A stretch of DNA of 20,421 bases from the IMG/VR virus record IMGVR_UViG_3300042924_002327, positions 1 through 20,421 of that record; one strand, written 5' to 3'. The notes beneath the pieces were generated by a model that did no database searches, was not told the origin of the DNA, and saw nothing but the letters and a program-made list of their open reading frames with translations. Both the position numbers and the translations under genes were made by a program. Each line of letters opens with the position of its first letter. Position 1 is the first letter of the stretch. Source of the DNA: a virus. Positions 5,092 to 10,884 of this stretch are shown here, in pieces.

Positions 5092-5358
5092 TTACACAAG
5101 GGTTGGGGCAGTGAAGCCTGGATAGTAAACAGCAACTCGTTTAGCTGCTTTCTTCAGCAACTCATTTACCGAAGCTACTTCTTGAACACTCATTGTAGGC
5201 CTTTCATCGTAGTAACGAAGTACCTCATAAAAGTAATCAAGTTGGTATTTTTTAACTTCTTCACGAAGTTTGTTAAACTTGTAAACTCGTTCATACCATT
5301 CATGAGCAGCTACTACGATACCGATTACAACAAGAGTTACAAAGGTTGCAGTCCACAT
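5092..5358 (-). CDS. N-terminally anchored membrane protein (88 aa)
   Basis: ATG 5358 has a strong SD (AAAAGGAG). Residues 3-18 (TATFVTLVVIGIVVAA) form a membrane anchor. The rest is soluble and helical, with charged stretches (NKLREEVKKYQLDYF and NELLKKAAKRVAVYY). The layout of one N-terminal span plus a coiled helix is that of an inner-membrane spanin, but it also fits many unrelated phage membrane proteins. Upstream lies structured element copy A, whose last hairpin ends 24 nt before this start. It heads the chain of tiny membrane genes (5080 to 4664). Confidence 0.72.
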   Translation of the reverse strand: MWTATFVTLVVIGIVVAAHEWYERVYKFNKLREEVKKYQLDYFYEVLRYYDERPTMSVQEVASVNELLKKAAKRVAVYYPGFTAPTLV

Positions 5359-5382
5359 TTCAATCTCCTTTTAAGGGTTAAG

Positions 5383-5499
5383 TAAGCAGTTTCTCACTTG
5401 CTTAGGTGATGTCGTGGTTATACTCAATAGCTCCTTATCCACACTATTGAGAACTCCGCATGCTCCCGGAGTAACGAGCTAGCCTCTGTAGTTGCTAGC
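5383..5499 (-). ncRNA. Structured element, copy A (5' leader RNA or origin-like element)
   Basis: Read on the minus strand it has four stems. P1 is GCTAGC 5499-5494 with GCTAGC 5483-5478. P2 is ACTCCG 5472-5467 with CGGAGT 5458-5453. P3 is CTCAATAG 5451-5444 with CTATTGAG 5430-5423. P4 is TAAGC/GCTTA plus AGT/ACT with one bulged A, 5404-5383. A possible pseudoknot joins GTGG in the P3 loop (5442-5439) to CCAC (5417-5414). The P3 loop holds TGTGGATAA, the complement of a DnaA box (plus strand 5435-5443). Copy D at 6685-6802 has the same layout with altered but still paired stems. P4 ends 24 nt before the ATG of the 88-aa gene. No known RNA class is recognised. Confidence 0.65.
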
Positions 5500-5533
5500 G
5501 AACGCAGTTTCATTTGTTTTGTGGTATATTTAT

Positions 5534-5551
5534 ACACCCCCACTAGGGTGT
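5534..5551 (-). terminator. Hairpin after the 73-aa gene; possible -10 overlapping it
   Basis: ACACCC / GGGTGT (5551-5546 with 5539-5534 on the minus strand) forms a 6-bp stem with a 6-nt loop, 4 nt after the stop codon of the 73-aa gene. There is no T-run, only an A/T-rich tail (ATAAATATACC). On the minus strand TATAAA (5534-5529) could be a -10 element for a transcript that starts just upstream of element copy A. Both calls are tentative. Confidence 0.35.
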
Positions 5552-5555
5552 TTCC

Positions 5556-5777
5556 TTAATAAGAACGTCTACCTGAAAAAGGCTTTAAACCAGCTGCTAC
5601 ATCATATAGCATCTGGTAAGCTACGTCAGTTGACGCGTAGTAGCACTCAGGCCAGCAAAAGCCAGCCTGAATTTTTCTGTTACAGACAAACTGTCCAAAC
5701 CTTAGAGTTGACCGAAGACTTGAATCGCTAGACCAAGTGTTCCAGAGCGTTCTAAGCTCTTCAGTTGTGAGTTCCAT
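5556..5777 (-). CDS. Hypothetical protein (73 aa)
   Basis: ATG 5777 has an SD (GGGAG, 10 nt away). The sequence looks like a folded protein: 'LRTLWNTWSSD', 'LRFGQFVCNRK', 'GFCWPECYYASTDVAYQML'. It has three Cys and several Trp and Tyr. It overlaps the 74-aa gene by 76 nt in another frame, much more than the 4-nt overlaps usual here. The end is followed by a hairpin (5534-5551). Family not recognised. Confidence 0.65.
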   Translation of the reverse strand: MELTTEELRTLWNTWSSDSSLRSTLRFGQFVCNRKIQAGFCWPECYYASTDVAYQMLYDVAAGLKPFSGRRSY

Positions 5778-5926
5778 TTCTTTTTGACTCCCTTTATTCT
5801 AAACACAATAACAAGATCAGCTTCTCTCAGCCGATGCTTCCAACCGTGTTCAGTTACAAGTAGCTCATAGGTGACCCAAGAAACTTCAAGAAGTTTACCT
5901 GAGTCCAGTTGTGCGTAGTATCTCAT
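5702..5926 (-). CDS. Hypothetical protein (74 aa)
   Basis: ATG 5926 lies 2 nt after the stop of the 56-aa gene with only a weak GAG as SD, so translation is probably coupled. The first 50 residues (MRYYAQLDSGKLLEVSW ... LREADLVIVFRIKGVKKKW) look like a compact beta-rich protein. The last 25 residues overlap the start of the 73-aa gene in another frame. The C-terminus may have been extended by loss of an earlier stop. Function unknown. Confidence 0.6.
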   Translation of the reverse strand: MRYYAQLDSGKLLEVSWVTYELLVTEHGWKHRLREADLVIVFRIKGVKKKWNSQLKSLERSGTLGLAIQVFGQL

Positions 5927-5928
5927 TC

Positions 5929-6099
5929 TTAGCTCAACAATTTTATGGGCTCAGGAGTATAATCTTTTTCAATAGCAGCAACACAAAGACGACCGTAGTT
6001 GCTTAACTCTTCTTTTGAAAGAGTTTTGAGTTCATCGTGTCGAACTACTTTACCCGTGCTAGCGTGAACGACTTTAGCTTCAGAGTTGATCGCGAACAT
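5929..6099 (-). CDS. Hypothetical small protein (56 aa)
   Basis: The frame runs back to 6162, but the real start is most likely ATG 6099 (MFAINSEAKVVHASTGK), which has a strong SD (CAGGAG). The upstream 21 codons coincide with the conserved hairpin at 6126-6148, which is probably leader. The protein contains 'STGKVVRHDELKTLSKEEL', then 'YGRLCVAAIEKDYTPEPIKL'. It is small, soluble, and with no known motif. Confidence 0.7.
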   Translation of the reverse strand: MFAINSEAKVVHASTGKVVRHDELKTLSKEELSNYGRLCVAAIEKDYTPEPIKLLS

Positions 6100-6125
6100 T
6101 TTGTTCTCCTGTGAGGGGTTGATGT

Positions 6126-6148
6126 TGAGCAGTTTAAAGACTTGCTTA
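6126..6148 (-). promoter_or_regulatory. Conserved leader hairpin, copy B (P4 only)
   Basis: On the minus strand CCTAAGCAAG ... AACTGCTCA repeats the last hairpin of elements A and D, here with one A-C mismatch in the stem and a 6-nt loop. It lies in the 59-nt gap after the stop at 6159 and ends 26 nt before ATG 6099. The shared AACCC follows it. P1-P3 are absent. It may be an RNA processing or stability signal for the next gene. Confidence 0.55.
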
Positions 6149-6158
6149 GGTCTTAGCC

Positions 6159-6413
6159 TCAAGAAATACGGTTTAGCTCTTCTTCAGCCAACCATAGCTC
6201 TTCTCTTGCACTTTGAACGGCTTCTTGCAAAGCATCGTCTTCAGGGGCAGATTCGAGTGTGTCTTCACTAAGAAAATAAGCAGCTTGCTCGGCGAGCAGC
6301 AACTTTGTCTTAGCATGAGCAACACTCTCTTCGTACCATTTCTTTTCAAAGTATCCGCAAGCTTGATTAAGCTCGGCATCTACGGAAAAGAGGTTACGAA
6401 TGAACTTCAGCAT
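6159..6413 (-). CDS. Hypothetical acidic helical protein (84 aa)
   Basis: ATG 6413 has a strong SD (AGGAGG). The N-terminus is amphipathic (MLKFIRNLFSVDAELNQ). The rest is rich in Ala, Glu, Leu and Lys and predicted almost fully helical (SVAHAKTKLLLAEQAAYFL, LQEAVQSAREELWLAEEEL), so a coiled coil is likely. No membrane segment or catalytic motif is seen. Leader hairpin C lies 25 nt upstream. Function unknown. Confidence 0.75.
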   Translation of the reverse strand: MLKFIRNLFSVDAELNQACGYFEKKWYEESVAHAKTKLLLAEQAAYFLSEDTLESAPEDDALQEAVQSAREELWLAEEELNRIS

Positions 6414-6438
6414 GGGGTCCTCCTGATTGCTGAGTGGG

Positions 6439-6460
6439 TGAGCAGTTAGTCGCTTGCTCA
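6439..6460 (-). promoter_or_regulatory. Conserved leader hairpin, copy C (P4 only)
   Basis: On the minus strand CCTGAGCAAG ... AACTGCTCA forms the same bulged hairpin as A and D. A stem pair is changed from A-T to G-C (TGAGC/GCTCA instead of TAAGC/GCTTA), a compensatory change that supports pairing. It lies in the 57-nt gap between the stop at 6471 and ATG 6413, ending 25 nt before that start. P1-P3 are absent. Confidence 0.6.
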
Positions 6461-6470
6461 GGCCAAGACG

Positions 6471-6659
6471 TTAAAGCGTCATTACGAGGTGATATACTGC
6501 AGCACCATCGAGGGTTGCTGTCACATCTTCATGCAGCTGAAGAGCTTCTTTCAAAGCTTCTTCTTTGTTAGCCGACATGAAGTAGTCACTCGTCATAAAA
6601 CCGTTTTCACCATCGTCGGTAGTGAAAGCCAGTTTGACTAGGTACGGCATCGCTCTCAT
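6471..6659 (-). CDS. Hypothetical small protein (62 aa), first gene of left arm
   Basis: ATG 6659 has a strong SD (AAGGAGG). The protein (MRAMPYLVKLAFTTDDGENGF ... NKEEALKEALQLHEDV ... AAVYHLVMTL) looks like a small alpha/beta domain of the kind common in phage early regions. It is the first leftward gene, preceded by structured element copy D and the divergent promoter region, so it is probably among the first transcribed. Family not recognised. Confidence 0.73.
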   Translation of the reverse strand: MRAMPYLVKLAFTTDDGENGFMTSDYFMSANKEEALKEALQLHEDVTATLDGAAVYHLVMTL

Positions 6660-6684
6660 TAGAGCCTCCTTGGTTCAGGGTTGA

Positions 6685-6802
6685 TAAGCAGTTTCTCACT
6701 TGCTTAGGTGATGTCGTGGCTATATCCTACAGTTCCTTATCCACACTGTAGAAACCCGTCCTGCTCCTCGGGTAAGCGAGCCAGCCCCTAGAAAGCTCTG
6801 GC
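6685..6802 (-). ncRNA. Structured element, copy D (5' leader RNA or origin-like element)
   Basis: Same layout as copy A. P1 is GCCAG 6802-6798 with CTGGC 6784-6780. P2 is ACCCG 6773-6769 with CGGGT 6758-6754. P3 is CTACAGT 6751-6745 with ACTGTAG 6733-6727. P4 (6706-6685) is identical to that of A. The possible pseudoknot GTGG (6744-6741) with CCAC (6719-6716) is kept. A 35-bp block (6685-6719) is identical to 5383-5417. Stem sequences in P1, P2 and P3 differ from A on both sides so that pairing is preserved. The plus strand holds TTATCCACA (6737-6745), a perfect DnaA box. The element is followed after 25 nt by ATG 6659. No known RNA class is recognised. Confidence 0.68.
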
Positions 6803-6898
6803 ATGGATTCTCATTAGACTTGATTTAGTCTTTTGATTATTCATCATTATAGATACGTACTTTTCCTCACTTTTTAAACACAATTTTTAGGAATACAA
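6803..6898. promoter_or_regulatory. Divergent AT-rich promoter region between left and right arms
   Basis: This stretch separates the two transcription directions and is strongly A/T-rich. On the minus strand TCTAAT (6818-6813) is a fair -10 placed just before element D. On the plus strand TATAGA (6848-6853) is a weak -10 for phoH. No convincing -35 is seen for either. A small inverted repeat, AGACT 6816-6820 with AGTCT 6827-6831, lies in it. Next to a DnaA box, such an AT-rich tract could also be a DNA unwinding site. Confidence 0.4.
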
Positions 6899-7597
6899 AT
6901 GACCAAAACAAGAACTCGTGTCCGTTCGAATCAAGCTCGTCCCTTAGTAGATAAGGCAGTTCACATTCAACCTAAAACTCAGACTCAAGATCGATTGTTA
7001 AGAGCAGTAGAGAGCAGTCAGTTAGTTGTTACTATAGGACCTGCTGGTGTCGGTAAGACTTACTGTGCAGTAAATGCAGCTGTAAACTTACTTGTACAAG
7101 GACGTGTAAAGAAACTTGTTTTAGTTCGTGCTAATATTCCTACAGGAAAAACCCTTGGTTCTTTTCCCGGAGACATTTATGATAAGCTTGGGCCTTGGTT
7201 GGCTCCAATGACTAGTGAGATTAAGAAAAGACTTGGTGCTAATGACTACGACGCTAAACGTCACTCAGGACAGATTGAGTTTCATCCTCTAGAAACTATT
7301 CGTGGTGCTAGTTTCGAAGATACAATTATTCTTGTTGATGAGTCTCAGAATTTAACTTATGAAGAAGTGAAAGCAATTACTACACGTATCGGTGAAGGCT
7401 CTAAGATGATTCTCATGGGTGATCCGATGCAGCGTGATACACGTGACTCAGGACTTGTGGAATTTAAGAAGATTATTAATAAATATAATTTAGAAGTACC
7501 TGTGATTGAGTTCACAGTTGAAGATATTGTTCGTTCAGATCTTGTTGCGTCTCTTGTAAAAGCTTATCTTTTTCATGAAAAACACACAACTCTCTGA
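6899..7597 (+). CDS. phoH: PhoH-family P-loop ATPase
   Basis: This 232-aa protein is a phage-type PhoH ATPase. Walker A is GPAGVGKT (47-54), Walker B is IILVDE (143-148) followed by SQN, and 'MGDPMQRD' (173-180) is the family's third conserved motif. It lacks the RNA-binding and PIN domains of longer bacterial relatives, as is usual in phages. PhoH proteins belong to the superfamily-1 helicase-like ATPases; bacterial PhoH is induced by phosphate starvation, but the phage role is not settled and may concern RNA. An SD-like TAGGA lies 6 nt before the ATG. It is the first rightward gene, just upstream of virion genes. Confidence 0.92.
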   Translation: MTKTRTRVRSNQARPLVDKAVHIQPKTQTQDRLLRAVESSQLVVTIGPAGVGKTYCAVNAAVNLLVQGRVKKLVLVRANIPTGKTLGSFPGDIYDKLGPWLAPMTSEIKKRLGANDYDAKRHSGQIEFHPLETIRGASFEDTIILVDESQNLTYEEVKAITTRIGEGSKMILMGDPMQRDTRDSGLVEFKKIINKYNLEVPVIEFTVEDIVRSDLVASLVKAYLFHEKHTTL

Positions 7598-7671
7598 CCT
7601 TTTGAAAAATAAGCAAAAAAATTAAACAACTTATTTCAACATGAAATGACAAAAATAAAGGACAACAAACT

Positions 7672-7980
7672 ATGGCTAGAAATCAAGAAGCAGTACAAGT
7701 GCCAGTTGGCGTGTGGACTGAACTAACAGGTGGCGATGCTACTAAAATTACTTGGCAAATTGTAACTAATGAAGAGAAACTAAATGGTGTATTTCTTCGC
7801 GTAACTTCAAATACAGTAGCCCCTACTGAACAGTATGGTTTGCACTTTAGTACTTGGGATGATCCAGAAATTAATCGCACTGTTACTGATTACCAAGCAG
7901 GGTTTTCAGGTGCTAAGCGTGTTTGGGCAAAAGCTATCAAAGAAGCTGTAGTAGTACTAGTATCAGACGATTCTGTATAA
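7672..7980 (+). CDS. Hypothetical beta-rich protein, possible virion component (102 aa)
   Basis: ATG 7672 has AAAGGA 9 nt upstream. The sequence is mostly short beta strands (VPVGVWTELTGGDATKITW, GVFLRVTSNTVAP, RVWAKAIKEAVVVLVSDD), like small head-decoration or fibre-associated domains. There are no Cys, no membrane segment and no enzyme motif. It lies 10 bp before the portal gene and probably shares its transcript. Its role as a virion protein is inferred from position and strand pattern. Confidence 0.7.
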   Translation: MARNQEAVQVPVGVWTELTGGDATKITWQIVTNEEKLNGVFLRVTSNTVAPTEQYGLHFSTWDDPEINRTVTDYQAGFSGAKRVWAKAIKEAVVVLVSDDSV

Positions 7981-7990
7981 GGAATAACAA

Positions 7991-9556
7991 ATGACTCAAA
8001 TACCTACCCTTACTTCCAAGACTAGTGTTGGTACTCCAACATACGAATACGAATCAATGGTACGTATTTGGAAGAGATGCCGTGCTATCCTCAATGGAGA
8101 ATTATATGCTAAAGAACACGATCGCTATCTTGATGCTGTTAATTATACCAACATTCTTGTGCCATTCAGTCCCCGTATGTCAGCGGAGCAATATCGGTGG
8201 TATGTTGCAGAGGCCGAACTACCTGGACTAACCTCTCAGTATGCTAAGATTCTTACTGGTGGTCTGCTAAGAAAGAATCCCGAGATTACTTTCCCTGAGT
8301 CTGTTCCTGAAGAGGCTATGTCTTGGATTCGTAATCGTTTCACTGAAGACGGTCGTCCACTTATCGCTTTCCTTGACGCAGCTATTTGGGAAGAGCTTTC
8401 TACTTCTCGTGGTTGGGTCTCAGTAGATTTTCCGGTAGTACCTAGCTACACAGAGTTAGACCCTGAACAAAAACAAATGATTGCGCCTTATCCTGTTCTT
8501 TGGAGAGCTGAGGATGTTATTAACTGGCAGACAGGTATCGATCGTACTACAGGTCGTCCAACTCTTACTCGAGTTGTTTTCCGTTACATTGGTAGAACCT
8601 ACAAAGACTCAGAGTGGCATCCTAACCTTGATATCGTTGCAGTAGATCATTATCTTGACGAAGCAGGCATCTACAGAGTACAATACTATAAAAAAGAAGG
8701 TGAAGCTACAGTAGATTTAATCAACGGTGATCTAAAGATGACTCAGCTTTTTGGTACTGAGCTCTTTTCAAATGACCACTGGATTGCAAACGGTGAACCT
8801 ATCACTCCACTTATGGGTGGCGAGCCTATGACGCAGCTTCCTATCTTCCCTCTTAATGGTGAAGTAACACTCGAAGCTCCTATGCTAACTCCTCTTATTG
8901 ACAAAGAGATTGCTCTCTACAATAAGGTATCTCGTCGTAACCACTTAATGTATGGTGCTAGTACCTTTACTCCTGTAGTTTTCTCAGACATGAGTACTGA
9001 AGACTTCCAACAAGTAGTCAATGCTGGTCTTGGATCTTGGATTAAACTAGGTTCAGGCGACAAGATTGATGCTTTCCGTACTCCAACAGACGCTTTAGCA
9101 GACATGGATCGTGCTATTGAAGGCGCTATCACAGAGATGGCTCGTATGGGTGTTCGTATTCTTGCACCTGAAGGTGATCAGTCAGGTGTTGCTCTAGAAA
9201 TCCGTAACTCAAGCCTTACAGCACAACTCGGTCTACTTAACAACAAACTTTCGGCTACAATGGGAGAAGTTCTTAAGCTAATGCTCAAGTGGCGTTACGG
9301 TAAGGATCTAGACGTAGAAGAACTAAAATTCAAGCTATCAGCTGACTTTAACCCTACACCACTAGGCTCAGAGTGGGCTCGTTTAGCCACAGAGTGGTAC
9401 CAGAACCGCTTGATTCCTCGTTCTGTATGGCTTGGTGTAGCTAAACAACACGATATCATCCCGGCTGACTATGATGATGCTATGGGAATAGAAGAGATTG
9501 GTCAAGACCCATTGATTCAAGACAACTCTAATATGGAAATTGAGGAAGCTGTATAA
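7991..9556 (+). CDS. DUF4055-type portal-like protein
   Basis: The 521-aa product matches the DUF4055 family, generally treated as phage portal proteins. These sit as a ring at one capsid vertex and form the DNA channel and head-tail joint. Typical parts are the N-terminal 'YEYESMVRIWKRCRAILNG', 'YLDAVNYTNILVPFSPRMS', 'GLLRKNPEITFPE', and the later segment 'ALYNKVSRRNHLMYGAS' and 'GVALEIRNSSLTAQLG'. Length fits the family. SD AAGGA is at good spacing, and the TAA overlaps the next ATG (TAATG). No terminase or capsid gene is next to it within this window. Confidence 0.85.
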   Translation: MTQIPTLTSKTSVGTPTYEYESMVRIWKRCRAILNGELYAKEHDRYLDAVNYTNILVPFSPRMSAEQYRWYVAEAELPGLTSQYAKILTGGLLRKNPEITFPESVPEEAMSWIRNRFTEDGRPLIAFLDAAIWEELSTSRGWVSVDFPVVPSYTELDPEQKQMIAPYPVLWRAEDVINWQTGIDRTTGRPTLTRVVFRYIGRTYKDSEWHPNLDIVAVDHYLDEAGIYRVQYYKKEGEATVDLINGDLKMTQLFGTELFSNDHWIANGEPITPLMGGEPMTQLPIFPLNGEVTLEAPMLTPLIDKEIALYNKVSRRNHLMYGASTFTPVVFSDMSTEDFQQVVNAGLGSWIKLGSGDKIDAFRTPTDALADMDRAIEGAITEMARMGVRILAPEGDQSGVALEIRNSSLTAQLGLLNNKLSATMGEVLKLMLKWRYGKDLDVEELKFKLSADFNPTPLGSEWARLATEWYQNRLIPRSVWLGVAKQHDIIPADYDDAMGIEEIGQDPLIQDNSNMEIEEAV

Positions 9557-9750
9557 TGTTTTTAGCAGTAATTTTAGTTTGTGTTACAGCAGAAGCACAA
9601 TCTTGTCAGTTATATTACAATACAGAAGAAATATTTGTTACGGAAACAGAGTGTAAACAAGATCTAGAAAGAACTATTGAGTTAAATTCAACTCAGCCTT
9701 ATTACAGTATTAATACTACTTGTCTACCTCTTCCTGGTGAATCAGCATAA
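9556..9750 (+). CDS. Small secreted Cys-containing protein (64 aa)
   Basis: The ATG overlaps the portal stop (TAATG), and the end overlaps the next ATG in the same way. The N-terminus (MFLAVILVCVTAEAQSC) looks like a short signal peptide with a possible cut after AEA. The mature part has Cys17, Cys33 and Cys56, 'TECKQDLERTIEL' and 'YYSINTTCLPLP'. Export and a disulfide are likely if the signal works. Its place directly after the portal gene is odd for a secreted protein. Family not recognised; many phages have short exported proteins of this form. Confidence 0.65.
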   Translation: MFLAVILVCVTAEAQSCQLYYNTEEIFVTETECKQDLERTIELNSTQPYYSINTTCLPLPGESA

Positions 9751-9896
9751 TGCCTCTCAAAAAAGGTTACTCACAAAAGACAGTTTCTTCTAATATTCGT
9801 AAGGAAAAGAAGTCTGGTCGATCACAAAAACAAGCTGTAGCTATCGCATTGTCGGTAGCTGCAGAAGTTAAAAAGAAAAGAAAATCTAAAAAATAA
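9750..9896 (+). CDS. Small very basic protein (48 aa)
   Basis: Starts at ATG 9750, overlapping the previous stop by one base (TAATG), and ends at TAA 9896. The sequence begins MPLKKGYSQKTVSSNIRKEK, continues 'SGRSQKQAVAIALSVAAEV' and ends in a Lys-rich tail. Short proteins of the form 'PLKKG.S..T...NI......G+...QAVAIAL..A' are widespread next to phage portal and head genes. Function is not known; the charge suggests nucleic-acid binding. It is strongly supported by the pattern and the coupling. Confidence 0.75.
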   Translation: MPLKKGYSQKTVSSNIRKEKKSGRSQKQAVAIALSVAAEVKKKRKSKK

Positions 9897-9897
9897 C

Positions 9898-9953
9898 TCT
9901 CCTCAATGAAGGATTCAAACAACACAACCCAGCTGAGGCTCGGTTAGAGGAGA
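9898..9953 (+). repeat. Inverted repeat that could hide the SD of the next gene
   Basis: TCTCCTC at 9898-9904 is fully complementary to GAGGAGA at 9947-9953, with 42 nt between. The right arm is the SD of the gene at 9963. If the two pair in the mRNA, ribosome access would be reduced. The loop is long and the stem is short, so the effect may be weak. Confidence 0.35.
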
Positions 9954-9962
9954 CACACACAC

Positions 9963-10400
9963 ATGGCACGCAGTAGAATTACTTCTGCTTCCCAAGATCT
10001 TATCTCTGATAATGGAGCAGTCTTAGCAAGTATTGTTGATGGTGAACAAATTCAGTTAGATGTAACGTTAAATTGGGTAACTAACCTTAGTGGTTATCAG
10101 TTAAAAGTTACTGTAATTGAAGCTCTAAATACTGGTGACGGTAAAATACCTACTGCTGTACAGCCTAGTGGTGTTATTACTCAACTACCTATTTTAGACG
10201 CCACTATAACCGACAATACTTTTAAGATTGTTTTCCCAGAGAATTTAATTGCTACTTGGACTACACAACCTTCTCCAGATAAACCTGTTTATGGGTATAT
10301 TGAGTTAGAAGTTAAGGATACAGGAACAGGAAACCTTCAACAGATTTGGAAACCTCTTAGAGGACTAGTAGAAGTCTTGTACTCTCCAACGGAGTTCTAA
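9963..10400 (+). CDS. Beta-rich structural protein, probable tail/fibre-associated (145 aa)
   Basis: The ATG follows GAGGAG. The protein is a likely beta sandwich: 'QIQLDVTLNWVTNLSGYQLKVTVIEA', with the later 'YGYIELEVKDTG' and 'GLVEVLYSPTEF', resembling immunoglobulin-like N-terminal domains of phage baseplate or fibre proteins. It begins the run of fibre genes, 1 bp before the next gene. The structural role is inferred from fold pattern and position. Confidence 0.7.
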   Translation: MARSRITSASQDLISDNGAVLASIVDGEQIQLDVTLNWVTNLSGYQLKVTVIEALNTGDGKIPTAVQPSGVITQLPILDATITDNTFKIVFPENLIATWTTQPSPDKPVYGYIELEVKDTGTGNLQQIWKPLRGLVEVLYSPTEF

Positions 10401-10401
10401 G

Positions 10402-10884
10402 ATGACATACAAATTAAGTACTAAAGGTAACAAACTAGAGATTAGTTTAAATAAAAGCGAGTTCGTTACAGAAGTTGACAAGCTAGAGTATGCTGTCTCA
10501 CTTGCTAGAACAGGTGGACAAGGCTCAAAAGGAGACTCTATTACTAATGCTTACATCAATGAAGATGAAGACTTAATTGTAGAAATTACAACTTCTGCAG
10601 GAACTATAACTACACTTAACGCAGGTAACTTATTAGAAAACTTTCAATTAAGTGACTTAATCGATGTAGTTATTACTAATCTTACAAACAACGACTATCT
10701 AGCTTATGATGCTACTACCCAAACTTATAAGAATTACCAATTAACTACTACTAGAATGACTGATGTTGATAATACTAATCGACAAAATGGAGCATTACTG
10801 GTTTTTAACGGTATCACTAATAAGTATGTAGCTACAAATCAGCTAAATAATCCTGACACGCTAATTATTGGAGGAACCTTCTAA
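10402..10884 (+). CDS. Tail-fibre-like protein with short collagen-like motif (160 aa)
   Basis: Contains 'TGGQGSKGDS', a brief Gly-x-x run followed by 'ITNAYINEDEDLIVEITTS', a pairing often seen in phage fibre proteins. The C-terminal part has repeats of 'NDYLAYDATTQTYKNY' and 'GALLVFNGITNKYVATNQL', a motif of fibre shafts ('D.L.Y....KW.N'). GGAG lies inside the end of the previous gene. TAATG overlap with the next gene suggests coupled synthesis of fibre parts. Confidence 0.72.
   Translation: MTYKLSTKGNKLEISLNKSEFVTEVDKLEYAVSLARTGGQGSKGDSITNAYINEDEDLIVEITTSAGTITTLNAGNLLENFQLSDLIDVVITNLTNNDYLAYDATTQTYKNYQLTTTRMTDVDNTNRQNGALLVFNGITNKYVATNQLNNPDTLIIGGTF

Noticed and set aside
5018-5358. Classical two-component spanin pair
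   Set aside because: The 88-aa protein has an i-spanin-like layout, but the adjacent lipobox-like peptide would leave a mature part of only 9 residues, too short to reach across the periplasm.
5359-5420. Short leader peptide with a PKQV core in all hairpins
   Set aside because: Read through the hairpin, three copies give PKQV and one gives PEQA. There is no ATG with an SD in front of copies A or D, the reading differs after a few codons, and copy C changes the amino acid while keeping base pairing. A structural explanation fits better.
5450-5510. tRNA gene in copy A (GTTCG near several stems)
   Set aside because: No acceptor stem, anticodon arm or T-arm of proper lengths can be fitted on either strand.
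5929-6162. Full 77-aa reading frame from 6162
   Set aside because: The first 21 codons lie over the conserved leader hairpin and the start lacks a good SD. ATG 6099 has a strong SD.
7598-7671. Promoter before the gene at 7672 (TTGAAA at 7602)
   Set aside because: No -10 hexamer lies at 16-18 nt; the region is simply A-rich. A weak inverted repeat (AAATAAG/CTTATTT) is present but with a long loop and no T-run.
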